Assembly: GCA_023614405.1 (NCBI GenBank)
Contig: CM042694.1
Span: 88,271,285 to 88,335,284 of the forward strand
Direction: 5' to 3'
Length of the DNA stretch: 64,000 nucleotides
From: Avena insularis
Taxonomy: Eukaryota > Streptophyta > Magnoliopsida > Poales > Poaceae
Within the stretch, counting starts at the first letter, position 1. Each line of letters starts with the position of its first letter. The notes under the pieces are model-generated. The model did no database searches, had not been told where the DNA came from, and worked only from the letters and a program-made list of their open reading frames with translations. Of the stretch, positions 1-11,028 are shown in pieces. Both the position numbers and the translations under genes were made by a program.

Positions 1-619
1 GTGTAGTAAACCCCGATCAGAGCTGGTTTGTTGAACTAGGAGCATGAAATACATATATACTTGCCCATGAGCGAACCAGTAAATGAGCAACGAACCAGTT
101 AGTGGAAAATTCTTGATAGATATTTTGCATATTCAAACATTTTATGTTTAGTACATTGTTGTATCTCTTCTATCTAGCTATACCTAAAATAGATAATTAT
201 ACATTCGAGAAACCCCTCTGCTCAAATTAGAGGCCAGTGTAGTGATATTTGAGGAAACTAAAATAGACATGACCATGTACATTAATTGCAATCCATATGA
301 TTAGCGGGAATTAACTTCAAAATAAATCAATTTTTCTACAACAAAAAATATAAAGAATTTTAGGTAGTGTCTAAAAAACGAACAACAAACTTTAGTTCTG
401 CCATTATGTATGCTTCAAATTCAATTGCAAGTAAAAATTTCAAGGAGAACGTTAAAATTACATAATAGAAAGGACATAATCTTGACATAGTTGTATTATG
501 ACATTGTTATTTTTTCTAACTACAACATAAAAATGTAATGGTTAAGATCATATGTCGAGAAAAGGATTGTAATGAAAAATAAGTAAAATGGTTTAGTATA
601 AATTATGAAATCACACTTA
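1..619. other. AT-rich flank, no gene seen
   Basis: AT-rich sequence with no open frame of coding character and no recognisable terminal repeats. It is probably old intergenic DNA to the left of the MITE at 620. Nothing else can be supported here. Confidence 0.5.
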
Positions 620-951
620 GGGCATGTACATCGCAGGCAGGCGCTTAGGAGCGCCGTTAGGATATTTTTCCTGACGGTTTACGTTGATTGCCGATCTGTC
701 CTAGGATTATTGTTAGTGTCGCCGCATACCTTGCCGTCGGGCGCTTATCTTCTCCCTTGATTTCCGCTGATGAAGTCTTACGCCAGATGGACTCTTTGTT
801 CCCAACAAATATCTCGGTTTCCGTTTTGGACTAACGTTCCGGATAAACGTCTAGCGTTGCAAGCTGGGGAGCTTAAGAGATAAACCCGATTTGTTCTATT
901 TATTAATTTTCACTTAAGCGTTCAAGTTAACGTCTAGCATAGTACATGACC
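620..951. mobile_element. Harbinger/Tourist-like MITE, 332 bp
   Basis: The left end reads GGGCATGTACATCGC and the right end, read on the minus strand, GGTCATGTACTATGC, so the termini are imperfect inverted repeats sharing GG-CATGTAC and a GC step. The trinucleotide TTA flanks both sides (617-619 and 952-954). A 3-bp TTA/TWA target duplication is the signature of PIF/Harbinger transposition. The element has no ORF and would need a transposase in trans. The interior contains several GGCGCTTA-like words. The short TIR leaves some doubt. Confidence 0.6.
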
Positions 952-975
952 TTATGGTAACATCTATATGCACTA

Positions 976-1248
976 TGTGGGAGGGAATATTAGGAATAAA
1001 TAATTCCCAAATTTGTAAACCAAATTATTCCGCTGTTATGAGGCTAATTTGGTATAAAAAGTAAGCGCCAAAGTCCATTAAGTAGGAAAAGGCTATCATC
1101 CTGTTAGGTCATGATCGAGTCGATGACGCTTAACTTTGGCTGATTGGTCATTTTCTTCCATTGATCGCTCTATGTATCGTTGGCTTCTACCCCTATATTA
1201 AGACATATCCAAACCGAGGATAAGGTACCATTTCTTCTAAATTTAATA
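976..1248 (+). mobile_element. Copia-type LTR (5' LTR of a truncated element)
   Basis: The sequence starts TGTGGGAGGGAATATTAGG and ends ..TTTAATA directly before a primer binding site, so the expected terminal CA has become TA. A TATATTAAG-like promoter element lies near 1195. Length is about 273 bp. The matching 3' LTR is absent because the element is cut by a CACTA terminus at about 1505. Confidence 0.6.
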
Positions 1249-1261
1249 TGGCATCAGAGCC
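1249..1261 (+). other. Primer binding site, initiator Met tRNA
   Basis: TGGCATCAGAGCC differs by one base from the usual Copia PBS TGGTATCAGAGCC, which is complementary to the 3' end of initiator methionine tRNA. It sits immediately after the LTR at 976-1248 and sets the element orientation as plus. Confidence 0.7.
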
Positions 1262-1504
1262 GTAACTTCCCTAACATCGAGAGAGGAAAGAAAGAAAAAG
1301 AAAGAACACCACCGTAACTCCTTCAGTGGCCACCTGCTCCTCCACCATGTCGTGGGTCCTTGTATGGCCTCCCAAGGAGAAGCTAACGAGCGCAAACCAC
1401 CTTCTATGGAAGTCCCAGATCTTACTAGCTCTGTGAGGCATGCGGATGCTCATTTTGCTGGATGGAACGGACGATAGCAGTGAGGTCAATAAGGAGGGCA
1501 AGAC
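1262..1504 (+). pseudogene. Copia gag N-terminal fragment, truncated
   Basis: Downstream of the PBS one frame reads LTSANHLLWKSQILLAL, a stop, then MRMLILLDGTD. This resembles the start of plant Copia gag (UBN2-type), where a KLTxxNYLLWKAQVLPALRG segment is followed by FLDGT. A TGA interrupts the frame and the coding sequence ends where CACTACAAGAG begins at about 1505. It is a broken 5' end of a Copia element. Confidence 0.5.
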
Positions 1505-1960
1505 ACACTACAAGAGAACTGGCCGTATAGGCACTATTTTGGTCTAATAGAAGACACTTTTATTACTTGTAGAGGAATTTTACACATTGTCTCAAAAGTG
1601 TCTTTATAGGCAGTGTCTCTATGTGTTAAGGACACTAGTAATGTCTATACATCTTATAAGACAAAACAAAGAGGCACTATATTATGTCTCTAGAGTAAAA
1701 AATACCATGAAAAACATGTCAAAAGCAATTCTTGAACTCGTGATCTTAATGATAAAGACTTATTTATCTAACCATCTTAACCATACACAAGATCTTGTTT
1801 ATACTTGGAATGAATTTATTTTGACTATCGCACAACATGACTAAAACATAAACCAATTGTCTCTAGACAACAAGCAAAATGCCTAAAATAGTGTCTTTAC
1901 AGAAAAATGTAAAGACATTTTACAATGTATCTCAATGATTGCATGTTTATAACTTTTTGT
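1505..1960 (+). mobile_element. CACTA transposon terminus, probably truncated
   Basis: The segment begins CACTACAAGAGAACTGGCC, which matches the CACTACAAGAAAA TIR of grass En/Spm (CACTA) elements. It is followed by recurring words such as GTGTCTTTATAGGCA, AAGACACTTTT and GTGTCTTTACAG, like CACTA subterminal repeats. No matching CTTGTAGTG right end is visible before the Gypsy LTR at 2152, so only one end seems to be present. The right boundary is a guess. Confidence 0.5.
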
Positions 1961-2151
1961 GAAAATTTAGAATGCCTGAAAAGTTGCATGTACAAGCAAT
2001 GTTGTTGTACAAAACACTAGGCTAGTACATATCACCTCGCCAACAATATAAGTGTCAGATTTTAATCATCAGTAGAAGGTAATAGGAGCAAACAAATTAT
2101 TGGGGTCTCATATAGCTAACATGGAGCATTTTCAGAGATGGGGCTAGCGAA

Positions 2152-2557
2152 TCAAAGAGCTAACCTCGGCAATATCCATGGTGAAGGACTTAGGGTTTCG
2201 CGAAATAGAGAACACTGGGGATTTCATTGGATGTCAGGAAAACAATAGAGTCAAAGTCGCCGGAATATTGAGTAATCGCACTATTACAAGTTGCCTGGGA
2301 GATTTTCTGGGTACCCTCGCTTGGGCTTCTCCCATCGTATATATAATAGGCTGGGTCTCAAAGTTGTATACGGATAGGTTTTACATATGTGTGATTACAA
2401 TACCAACATATTGTCGATTTAGAAATCTTTCCTAATACAGTTAAAGTCTTTATCGGTTGCTTCCTTGGGCTACCATTTGAAATCTTCATGGGCCCTAAGC
2501 CTCTTACCCAGCATAGGGCAGTAAATCATAAGCATCTGAGTAATCATACCTACGTCA
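2152..2557 (-). repeat. Element T 3' LTR
   Basis: This aligns by eye with 57933-58341 over its full length (shared words such as GCTAACCTCGGCAAT, GGATTTC and ATATATAATAGGC). Read on the minus strand it begins TGACGTAGGTATGATTACTC. The outer (left) end is degraded: TGACGAGG of the other LTR corresponds to about ATCAAAGA here, so the boundary at 2151/2152 is approximate. Confidence 0.75.
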
Positions 2558-2574
2558 GTAGTCCCCAAGACTCT
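2558..2574 (-). other. Element T polypurine tract
   Basis: The minus strand reads AGAGTCTTGGGGACTAC immediately before the 3' LTR start TGACGTAGG. This is the expected place and composition of the plus-strand primer of a Gypsy element. Confidence 0.6.
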
Positions 2575-3523
2575 ACTTGAACCGTAGTTTCATGTTTAGT
2601 CTAAAAGTTTCTTTTTCCTTCTTTTCCTTTATTTTTATCTCTTTTTATATTTTATAGGGATTTGGTACAACGAGTCTGATGCTTCCAACGGATCGGGAAT
2701 CAGTTAATTTCTCCTAGGTAAAAACAAGGTTGTCCTACATCAAATGCAAGTCCCCAAGCCTAAATTCGGAATTTTCTACTGGCGTAATTCAGTTCGGGCC
2801 GCTGAGGGCTTACCGAATTCTGAATCCCAGTTTTTATTTTATCGGGTACCCAACACATCCGTCGGGATTTATCATTGTATCGTTGATACGGATATTTACT
2901 GGCAGAGCGCATTCTTGTGCGATTATCAGGCCACACAGGACGAATCCTGGGGTCTTACCTTCATGTTTTTGAACATGGCATTCGGATTTTTGTCGCGTCG
3001 AGTGTGATCCGAGATTTTTTATCTTTTTGGTGGTTGCCTTGCTGAGCCGCCAATTTTTCTGACTTTTTGTCAGATAGTTTTAATGCTGTATGCCGGCTCC
3101 CGATGTGAGTAATCTTTTTGAGGATACCTTTTAAGGATACATCAATGTAAAACTCATAGGTACTTTCAATCATGAACATTTTTGTTTTAATCATACATAA
3201 TTGGATTTCTATCAGGTGCCGCCAGCGCTTCCGATGGAAGTAGCCCCCGAGGCTATGTTCGGATGCCTGTATCTGGACATACGTTCATAGTTGCTATTAG
3301 CTTGATGAAAAACATAGATCTTGTGAACGTATAAAATCAATAAAGAACTTAAGGTACGAAGAAACTTATCTTTTATACATAAGGCGAAAACCCGATGATA
3401 CATTATTTTTGACGGATGGTGCCTAGTCGTTGGCCTGGATATTCCGGCTTAAGAAGCTGAACCGTAAATCTTATCGTATTGCAAGTAATCTTATGCGTAA
3501 AAGCATCATAACTGTGCTACGTT
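2575..3523 (-). other. Element T 3' non-coding region
   Basis: This lies between the integrase C terminus and the PPT. There is no frame with recognisable protein similarity; the few short frames show no domain. It is interpreted as the untranslated 3' internal region of element T. Confidence 0.5.
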
Positions 3524-4465
3524 TCATGGATTGGAGTATTTGACTCCTGTCTTCTTGTCTTGTAGTCGATATGCTCCTCCGGGGATAACTTCTGTGACAA
3601 TGTATGGTCCTTCGCATGGTGATTCTAACTTTCGGGGTTCATCTTGTTTGAGGCGAAGAACTAGGTCCCCTACTGAAAAGGACCTAGGCCGCAATCGTCG
3701 ACTGTGGTAATTATGCAAGTTTTGCTGGTATATAGTTGATCTTTATAGGGCTTCATCTCGAGCTTCATCAAGTGCATTCACATCATCTTCGAGTGCTTCT
3801 CTTGATTCCTCTTTATCATATGCAGCTACTCTTGGGGATTCATGTGACCCCTCAATAGGAAGCACGGCTTCTGCGCCGTGGACCAGAAAGAAATGTGTCT
3901 CTTGTGTCGAATTATTTGGAGTTGTACATAAACTCCATAAAACAGATTGTAATTCATCAACCCATGCTCCTTTTGCTCTGTCAAGTGGTGCTAGTAGTCT
4001 TTTCTTGAGTCCAGCAGTAACTAGTCCATTGCCTTTTTCTACTTGTCCATTTTTTTGTGGGTGAGCTACCGATGTGTAGCTTACTTTGATGCCCATCTCC
4101 TGGCAGTACTCCTTGAACTCATTGGAAGTGAAGTTAGTCCCATTGTCTGTGATGATGTTGTTCGGTACGCCAAACCGAAATACTATGGATTTAATGAAAT
4201 TCACAGCCGAAGTTCCGTCTTGGGTGGTGACAGGCATTGCTTCTATTAATTTAGTAAATTTGTCAACTACTACTACCAGAAAGACGTGTCCTTCTGGCGA
4301 TGATTTGTGAAGCTTTCCCACCATATCGAGTCCCCACTGAGCAAAAGGCCAAGCCATAGGTATAGGATTTAACTCAGCAGTGGGTGCTCCAGGCTTTGTT
4401 GCGAATCGTTGGCATGCTTCACATGTTCTGACGATATCTTTTGCATCTTGAACTGTAGTCAGAAA
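3524..4465 (-). pseudogene. Element T integrase (Gypsy), one in-frame stop
   Basis: Reading minus from about 4465, the protein shows the second half of an HHCC zinc finger (TCEACQRFATKPGAPTAEL), then a catalytic core. In the core that starts at the Met at 4357, Asp11 (WGLDMVG), Asp71 (IITDNGTNF) and Glu107 (NGQVEKGNG) give the D-D(35)-E spacing of retroviral-type integrases. The C-terminal part at 3524-3718 (GDLVLRLKQ, then CEGPYIVTEV, PGAYRL) is a GPY/F-type module; no chromodomain is seen, as expected for Tat. The core and C terminus are in the same frame and are separated by one TAA at 3743-3745, most simply a CAA-to-TAA change. Catalytic residues are intact although the gene is dead. Confidence 0.85.
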
Positions 4466-4859
4466 TCGGTGGCACTGATAAGAATAAGGATCCGATGTTT
4501 GCTAGATTGTCGTCTTCTTCATTACTTCCTGTTTCAATGTGTGATACTTCGCATCCATCAAATTGAGCTTCCATAACACCATATAGATCACGGTGAGCAA
4601 TCATATTATCGCTGACGGTGTCGCACTTGTTCATTGCTTGTTGTGCCACAATATTGGAATCTCTAAAGATTTTGAGGCGAGTTGCACCGCAAGCTTTAGC
4701 CATTCGCATGCCCTGCAACAAGGCCTCGTATTCAGCTTCATTATTGGATGCGTTTGCAAAGCTCATCTGAAGTATATAGCGCATTTTGTCGCCTTGTGGT
4801 GATACTAGTATGATTCCTGCCCCTGCTCCTTCCGTTCTTTTTGATCCATCAAAGTACAT
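4419..4859 (-). pseudogene. Element T second (archaeal-type) RNase H domain
   Basis: The frame reads MYFDGSKRTEGAGAGIILVSP, then NNEAEYEALLQGM, IFRDSNIVAQQ and EEDDNLANIGS. These match the ordered acidic positions of the RNase H fold (Asp4 in YFDGS, Glu in NEAEYEA, Asp in RDSN, Asp near LANIGS). The usual GDSQLV has become RDSNIV. The domain lies between the first RNase H and integrase, which places the element in the Tat lineage. The 3' end of the frame runs out of register with the integrase, so a frameshift separates them. Confidence 0.75.
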
Positions 4860-5062
4860 TGTCTAGGCACTAGAAAGGTCACGTGGACCCGCACATTGCA
4901 ACTCTATCCATTCTGTGATGAAATCCGGCAAAACTTGTGACTTGAATGCTTTGCGCTTCTCATAAGTGATATCTCAAGGGGATAACTCGATGCCCCATAG
5001 AGAGACACACCTAGTTGCTTCTGGATTGTTGAGGATGTTTGACAAAGGTGCTTCATTGACCA

Positions 5063-5350
5063 CTATGATCGGATGTTCCGAAAAATAATGCCATAGTTTC
5101 GTGCTGTCATAAATACCCCGTATGCTAGTTTTTGGTAATGTGGATACCTTTGTTTGGATGGCGATAAGACCTCGCTCAGGAAGTAGACTGTCCTCTGTAC
5201 ACCATGGGTTTTCCCTTCTTCAGGTCGCTCCACGACCAAGACCGTGCTGACCAACTGATTTATGGCAGCGATATAAAGCAGTAAATACTCTTTTTTATTT
5301 TGGCGACACGATGATAGGAGATTTTGAAAGTGTCCTTTTAATATCTTCAA
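5063..5350 (-). pseudogene. Element T RT connection / first RNase H domain
   Basis: The segment LLLYIAAINQLVSTVLVVE, followed by EEGKTHGVQRTVYFLSEVL and RYPHYQKLAYGV, is the RNase H-like region that normally follows Gypsy RT. It is separated from RT (5475 onward) and from the second RNase H by shifted frames, so the polyprotein is broken on both sides. Identification rests on motif recognition only. Confidence 0.75.
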
Positions 5351-5474
5351 AGGCGCGTTGAGCTTCTTCCATCTATTAGAACTTCTCTGATTTCCTCATG
5401 AGGGCATAAAATGGCAACGCTTTTTCTCCTAATCTTGCGATGAAATGACTGAGTGCCGCTACTCGCCCCGCTAG

Positions 5475-7863
5475 CTATTGTACGCCACGTAGATTTGTTG
5501 GCTTTTTCATTGTTAAAATTTCTTGTATTTTCTCAGGATTAGCCTCGATTCCTCTTGCTGATACCAAATATCCGAGGAGTTGCCTTGCCGGAACTCTAAA
5601 GGAACATTTCTTCGGGTTCAGTTTGATGCTAAACTTGTCGAGATTTTTGAATGTTTCTTCAAGGTCCGTGATGAGTGCAGATCCTTGTCTTGATGTTACT
5701 ATAACGTCATTGATGTATACTTGTATGTTTGTGCCTATTTGGCTTCCCAAACATTTATGCATCATCCGCTGATATGTCGCGCTGGCGTTCTTGAGGCCAA
5801 AGGGCATTCTTGTGTAGTAGAATACACCATAGGGCGTGATAAACGTTGTTTTCTTCTGATCTTCTTCCTTCATCCTAATCTGGTGGTATACTGAGTAAGC
5901 ATCCAAGAAAGAAAGATGTTCACATCCCGCGGTTGCATCGATTATTTGGTCAATTCGCGACAATGGGAAATGATCTTTTGGACAATGTTTGTTCAATGCA
6001 GTAAAGTCGATGCACATCAGAAGTTCCGTAGTATTTTTCTTTGGAACGTGATGGCTCAATGCACGGCGCCTAGAAAAGTGCTTGGTGCGTGGTTGATCTA
6101 GAGCTCGTTGGGAACCCCAAGAGGAAGGTATGATGAGCACAGCAGCAAGTTTCCCTCAGTTATGAAACTAAGGTTTAATCGAACCAGTAGGAGCAAGTAA
6201 ACACCTCAAAGGTGTTACTATCTGAGCTTTGGCAGGGCGCACTACCGGTGCTAGTAGCAACATGGAGACCTGCACAACACAACCACAGAACTTTTTCCCC
6301 AACTTGCGATGAGGTTGTCAATCTCACCGTGTTTTGCGGAAAACAAAGGATTAAACGTATCGAATGGAAAGAAGTAAAGGTTTGCAGAAAGTAAACACAA
6401 AGCAGTAAAAGATTGTAGATTGTATGTAAAAGACAATGACCGGGATCCATATTTCACTAGAGGTGGCTCTCCTTAGATAGATAACATGCTGGGTGAACAA
6501 ATTACAGCGGGGCAATTGAAAAGCACCGAGAAAGTAATACATGCATATACTAATCATCTTGACTCCTTTGAGACTTGATTGGGCATTACAACATAATACA
6601 TAGACCGCCATCCAACTGCATCTATGACTAATAATCCACCTTCAGGTTATCATCCGAACCCCCTCCAGTATTAAGTTGCAAGCAACAGATTATTGCTTTA
6701 CAAACTGTGTGTAAGTAAACAATACGATTGTTCTATGAACAAAGGATTATTGTTTTCTCCCTAGTAGCAACAGCACATCTAGTACCTTAGAGATTTCTGT
6801 CACTTCCCCAGATTACCAGAGGCATGAACCCACAATCGAGCATAAATACTAACTCTTGGAGTTGCTAGCATCTACTTGGCCAAGATAGCTACTAACAACG
6901 GAAAGCATGCAAGATCTCAAATAACAAAGACATGATAGAATCAATAATCAATCTGAAATAGCATCTCAATATCCATCGGATCCCCGCAAACACATGTATG
7001 AATACAAATAGATGATCTTGATCATGAACGGAGCTCACAAGATCTAAACATGAAAGAACAAAGGAGGAGAACCAGCCATCTAGCTACTACATGGATCCGT
7101 AGTCCAAGGATGAACTACTAACGCATCACACCGGAGGCTTCCATGGTGATGAAGAAGGCCTCCAGGGTGAATTCCCCTCTCCGACAGGGTGCCGGGAAGA
7201 GCTTTAGATCCCTCCCGATCTAGGGATGGAGATTACGGCGGTTATAGACTCTTTCGTGGATTTTTTATCAGGTCCTTAGGGTTTACGTCCTGAGGGCAAT
7301 ATATAGGCGGAAGGAGAGGCCGAGGGGGTGCTGGGAGCGGCCACACCACCTCGGGCGTGGCCTGTGCCGCCACGCGCCGGTGGTGTGGTGGCTCCCTGGC
7401 CCTTCTCCGTCTCGTATTCTGGCACTTGATCACTTCTAGAAAAATAGGCACTTTGGCTTTTGTCCCGTCCAATTCCGAGAATATTCATTTTGTGACTTTC
7501 CTGGAACCAAAAACAGCAGAAAACAGGCAGCTGGCACTGTGGCTCTTGTTAATAGGTTAGTCCAAGAAATCATATGAAAAGTACTCCAAAGTTGGAACAA
7601 AACACAAGAAAGTGGATAAAACCAAGCATGGAACATCAAAAATTATAGATACATTTGCAATGTATCAGAACGCATACTGGATTTGCGACCCACTCTGCTT
7701 TTGTTAGTTCTTTGATAAAGTTGGCGTCAGTAAGGCGATGGAGCTCCTTTTTAATGGCTTTACGCTTTGGTTCTGCGAAGAGACGTAGCGGTTGTTTTAC
7801 TGGCTTCGCCTTTGGATCGAAATTTAATGCATGCTCACCGAGTTCCCTGAGAATTCCTGGCAT
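5475..7863 (-). pseudogene. Element T reverse transcriptase, split by a solo LTR
   Basis: The N-terminal part at 7673-7863 reads PGAxPVKQPLR-like and EWVANPVCV. The rest at 5475-6043 reads MCIDFTALNKHCPKDHFPL, FLDAYSVYHQI, TRMPFGLKNASATYQ, VYINDVIV and KCSFRVPARQLLGYLVS. Removing the family B solo LTR and one GAACG copy joins the parts in frame as NPVCV-PKKNTTEL. The catalytic YVDD box is YIND, so one of the two metal-binding aspartates is Asn. Upstream the frame is shifted relative to protease near 7890. Confidence 0.88.
6049..7667 (-). mobile_element. Solo LTR of family B (Athila-like), inserted in RT
   Basis: Minus strand begins TGATACATTGCAAATGTATC and ends CATTGAGCCATCA, matching the LTRs of element B (45805-47268 and 52084-53705). 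GAACG flanks both sides (6044-6048 and 7668-7672), a perfect 5-bp target duplication. No internal sequence is present, so it is a solo LTR left by LTR-LTR recombination. A TATATAT box on the minus strand lies near 7297-7306. Apparent ORFs inside it are LTR shadows. Confidence 0.92.
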
Positions 7864-9224
7864 GTCAGAAGGTAGCCATGCGAAGGTCTCCTAGTGCTCA
7901 CGGAGGAACTCGATGAGCGCGCATTCCAATGCGGGACCAAGATTGGAAGCCACAATGTTGTTTTTGTCGGGTCGATGGGGTGGATTTGTACTTCTTTTGT
8001 GTCCTTTTCCGTGTCAAAAGCCTGATTGAGATTGACACACGCTACTTCTAGTGGTTCTGCAATTGCTGAAGTTTTTAGTTGGTTGAACTCTATTGTCATC
8101 CCGGAAGATTTAGAAATTTTGTTGAACTCCCGATCACAATTGTCGGTGTGTGTGAAGCTTCCTTTTACCATGATGATTTCTTTTGGTGCTGACATTTTCA
8201 TGACTAGGTATGCATAGTGCAGAACTGCCATGAACCGTGCGAAAGCTGGTTGTCCCAGGATCGCATGATATTGTGATGGCCAGTTCATGACTTCGAATTC
8301 GAGTTTTTCTCGCCTGAAATTTACATTGGAACCAAAAACAACATCAAGAAATACTTTTCCTAAAATAATTTTGGCTTTACCTGGTACTATTCCGTGGAAA
8401 GATGTTTCTGTTGGCATGAGATTATCAAGAGGGTAGCCCATTATCCTTAGTGTTTTTGCGTAGATCAGATTTATGCTGCTTCCTACGTCCATGAAGACCT
8501 TGCTCATATCGAACCCGCTAATTTGTGCTTTGACTATCAAGGCTGAGTGACCCGGTCGTGGGAACCGAAGCGGGTGATCAGCTCTGCTGAATGTAATTTC
8601 TTGCTCTGACCAATGGAGATATTCGGGTATGGTTGATGTTGCTGTTTCCGCCATATTGATTTGTCTTGTGATGAGCTTCTGGGTTCTATTGGATGGACGT
8701 CCTTTCTGAATCATGGACATTGCACCTTTTGACCTGGGGTATTCATTGCTTTGGTCAGTTGTGTTTTGTTGTTGTACTGCTGATGATGGTGGTGGTGGTG
8801 CGCCGATGGCTAATGTGCCATGTGTAGATGTGTATCCTCGGTTTGCCGCTTCGGTTGCTTTTGCATTCAATAGCTCCTGCATCTTCAAGAATGTTCGGTA
8901 GTCTTTCATAAGGTGGTTAGATTGTCGTCTGCCTACTGAGTCGACGTAAAAATGCATATTACAGGGTCCCTCCAGCATTTGCATCGCGGACATGGGTGGG
9001 TCTCATGCTCTTGGTTGATATCCCTGTGCTGACTAGCTTTCTCCGACATCGTCCCTGTTCTGGCGGTATCCGCCATTGTAGTCGTTTCTTTTGTTGTTAC
9101 CTTCACCTAAGAAACCGACTGCAACGTAACTTGATCCCGTGTTTCCATCGTTGTTCCTTCTTCTTCTATCGTTGCCGCGCTTATCCCTGTCTTCTTCGGG
9201 TGATCACGTACGCTTATTATGCAA
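7824..9224 (-). pseudogene. Element T gag C-terminus and aspartic protease
   Basis: From the insertion edge at 9224 the minus strand reads an R/N/G-rich gag tail (GNNKRNDYNGGYRQNRDDVGE), two in-frame stops, then MLEGPCNMHFYVDSVGRRQ and SNHLMKDYRTFLK, typical of the segment before the protease in Tat polyproteins. The protease shows ALIVKAQISGFDMSKVFMDV, the catalytic DVG followed by SSINLIYAKTL, and later YHAILGQPAFARFMAV. The frame fails near 7890 just before RT. The 5' continuation of gag is 46.7 kb away at 55919. Confidence 0.8.
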
Positions 9225-9229
9225 CGCGT

Positions 9230-10622
9230 TGATGACCCACAAGTACAGGGGGTCTATCATAGTATTTTCGAGGGAAGTGAAATCCAATTTCTTGATTCGA
9301 CACAAGGGGAGCCAAAGAATATTTATAAGCCTTAACAAATGAGTTATCAATTCAGCTGCACCTGGAAACAATCTTGCTCACAGCAGTTTATCAGTAGCAA
9401 CAGTTTTGTAGTAGCAATAGTAAATTAATAGCAGTAGTAAAGTAAGGATAGTAGTATGAATTGCAGTAAATAGTAGGATTAAAGCGTGGTAGGCATAGGG
9501 ATGTATGGCGGTCGTTGCATGACCAAGACAATTCACATGGCAATCAAGACGTAGGGCATTTGCAGATAAATAAGATAAAGCATCCAAGTACTAAATAATC
9601 ATAGGCATGTGTTCCATATATAGTCATATGTACTCGCAATGAGAACTTGCACAACATCTTTTGTCCTGCTAACCCGTTTGCAGCGCGGCCTCAAGGGAAC
9701 TACTGGCAATTAAGGTGCTCCTTTTAATAGAGCACCTGAGCAAAACATTAACACTCCGTGAACACATGTGATCCTCACATCGAAGCCATTCCCTCCGGTT
9801 ATCCCGATTTCTATCACTTCGGGGCCTTTGGTTCCGGACAGCGACGTGTGTATACAACTTGTAGGTAAGACCATAAACAATACTATCATAATGAATCAAT
9901 AACATGTTCAGATCTGAAATCGTGGCACTCGGGCCCTAGTGACAAGCATTAAGCATAACAAGTTGCAACAAAGTCAAAAAGCACTAATAGTAGATACTAG
10001 GCACCATGCCCTAACAATCCGATGCCATTACATGAACGATCTCATCCAATCCCTACCATCCCCATAGCCTACAGCGGGGGATTACTCACTCATAGATGGG
10101 GGAAACATGGGTGGTCGATGGAGAAGCGATGGTGATAATGATGGCGATGATCTCCTCCAATTCCCCGTCCCGGCAGGGTGCCAGAACGGAGTTTCTGGTT
10201 CTGAATCGCGGAATCTGGTGGTGGCAGCGGAGCGGAACTCTTTCTGGAAAAACATCGAACCCCCCTTGGTTTTTAGGTCAAGAGGCAACTTATAGGCAAA
10301 GACGGAGGCCGAGGGGGCAGCCGAGGCGGCCACACCACCCCCAGGCATGGCCTAGCCTGGCCCGTGCGACCAGGTGGTGTGGGCCCCTCGTGGCCCTACT
10401 CCGTCTCGTCTTCTGGCTCCGTGAATCTTCTGGTGAAATAGGATTTTTGGCATATTTTCCGGGATTTTTCCTAATAGTTGATTTTCTGCACAAAAACTAG
10501 ACACCAAGGTAATTCTGCTGAAAACAGCGTCAGTCCGTGTTAGTTGTATCCAAATCACACAAGTTTAGAGGAAAAACAATTGCAAAAGTGTTCGGAAAAG
10601 TAGATATGTTTTGGACGTATCT
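9230..10622 (-). repeat. E1 3' LTR (outer copy)
   Basis: Type A LTR. Plus strand begins TGATGACCCACAAGTACAGG and ends GGACGTATCT, where the terminal A has become T. Minus-strand TATAAG lies at 10289-10294, preceded by the family's GC-rich block. The short frames within it recur in every type A LTR of the window and are not genes. Confidence 0.9.
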
Positions 10623-11028
10623 ACGCCCCCAAGCATATCTTATTTCTTGTCCTCAAGCAATTCAGTTGAAAACTGAGTGCGATAAAAGAAACTTTCACGA
10701 ACACATTTGCTTCATAAGATGTATATATTCTCAGCATATGATCATCTACTCAGGCAATTCATAAAAAGGAGTATGCAACTAAGTTTACTTAATAGTCAAT
10801 GCAAGCTATGAAGAGATCCCAACTCAAAAATAATAAGTAGCATGAAACATAAACATAAGCAACATTACAATGCTCATAACAAGGTATGATAGAGTGGTAT
10901 CTCGCTTGCCTTTGATTATATAGCATAAGTGCCAAGGCACCTCTGAAATTCAAGTGAAGACTAGAAGTAAAGATGTCAAGGATACAAGCATCAAAGTCAT
11001 AACACAATTAATCAAGTTTTGAGACAAG
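10623..11028 (-). other. E1 internal 3' end with PPT
   Basis: Minus strand ends in a purine tract (GCTTGGGGGCGT, equivalent to CTTGGGGGAGT in the sister copies) directly before the LTR. The remaining 400 bp are non-coding and match 31128-31532. The segment ends at the ACAAG target site of E2. Confidence 0.75.

Larger units (their letters stand above)
9197..11028. repeat. First copy of a tandem duplication (T flank + E1 LTR + E1 internal)
   Basis: This segment starts with 33 bp of element T flank (9197-9229), continues through the E1 LTR (9230-10622, 1393 bp) and 406 bp of E1 internal DNA, and is cut at 11028 by E2. It resumes at 29448-29701. The same series recurs without E2 at 29702-31788, where the 33-bp T flank and a 1393-bp LTR are again found. 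The copies differ by scattered substitutions, many of them C/T. Confidence 0.85.

Noticed and set aside
9378..9587. Recurrent 65-70-codon minus-strand frames (MDALSYLSA.. type) in several places
   Set aside because: They occur at the same position in every type A LTR and vary in frame and sequence; they are LTR shadows, not genes.
10096..10500. Frames of 100-136 codons over GC-rich LTR segments on both strands (also near 28921, 30600, 41655, 55389)
   Set aside because: All lie in the LTR promoter and R region; composition-driven open frames without domains.
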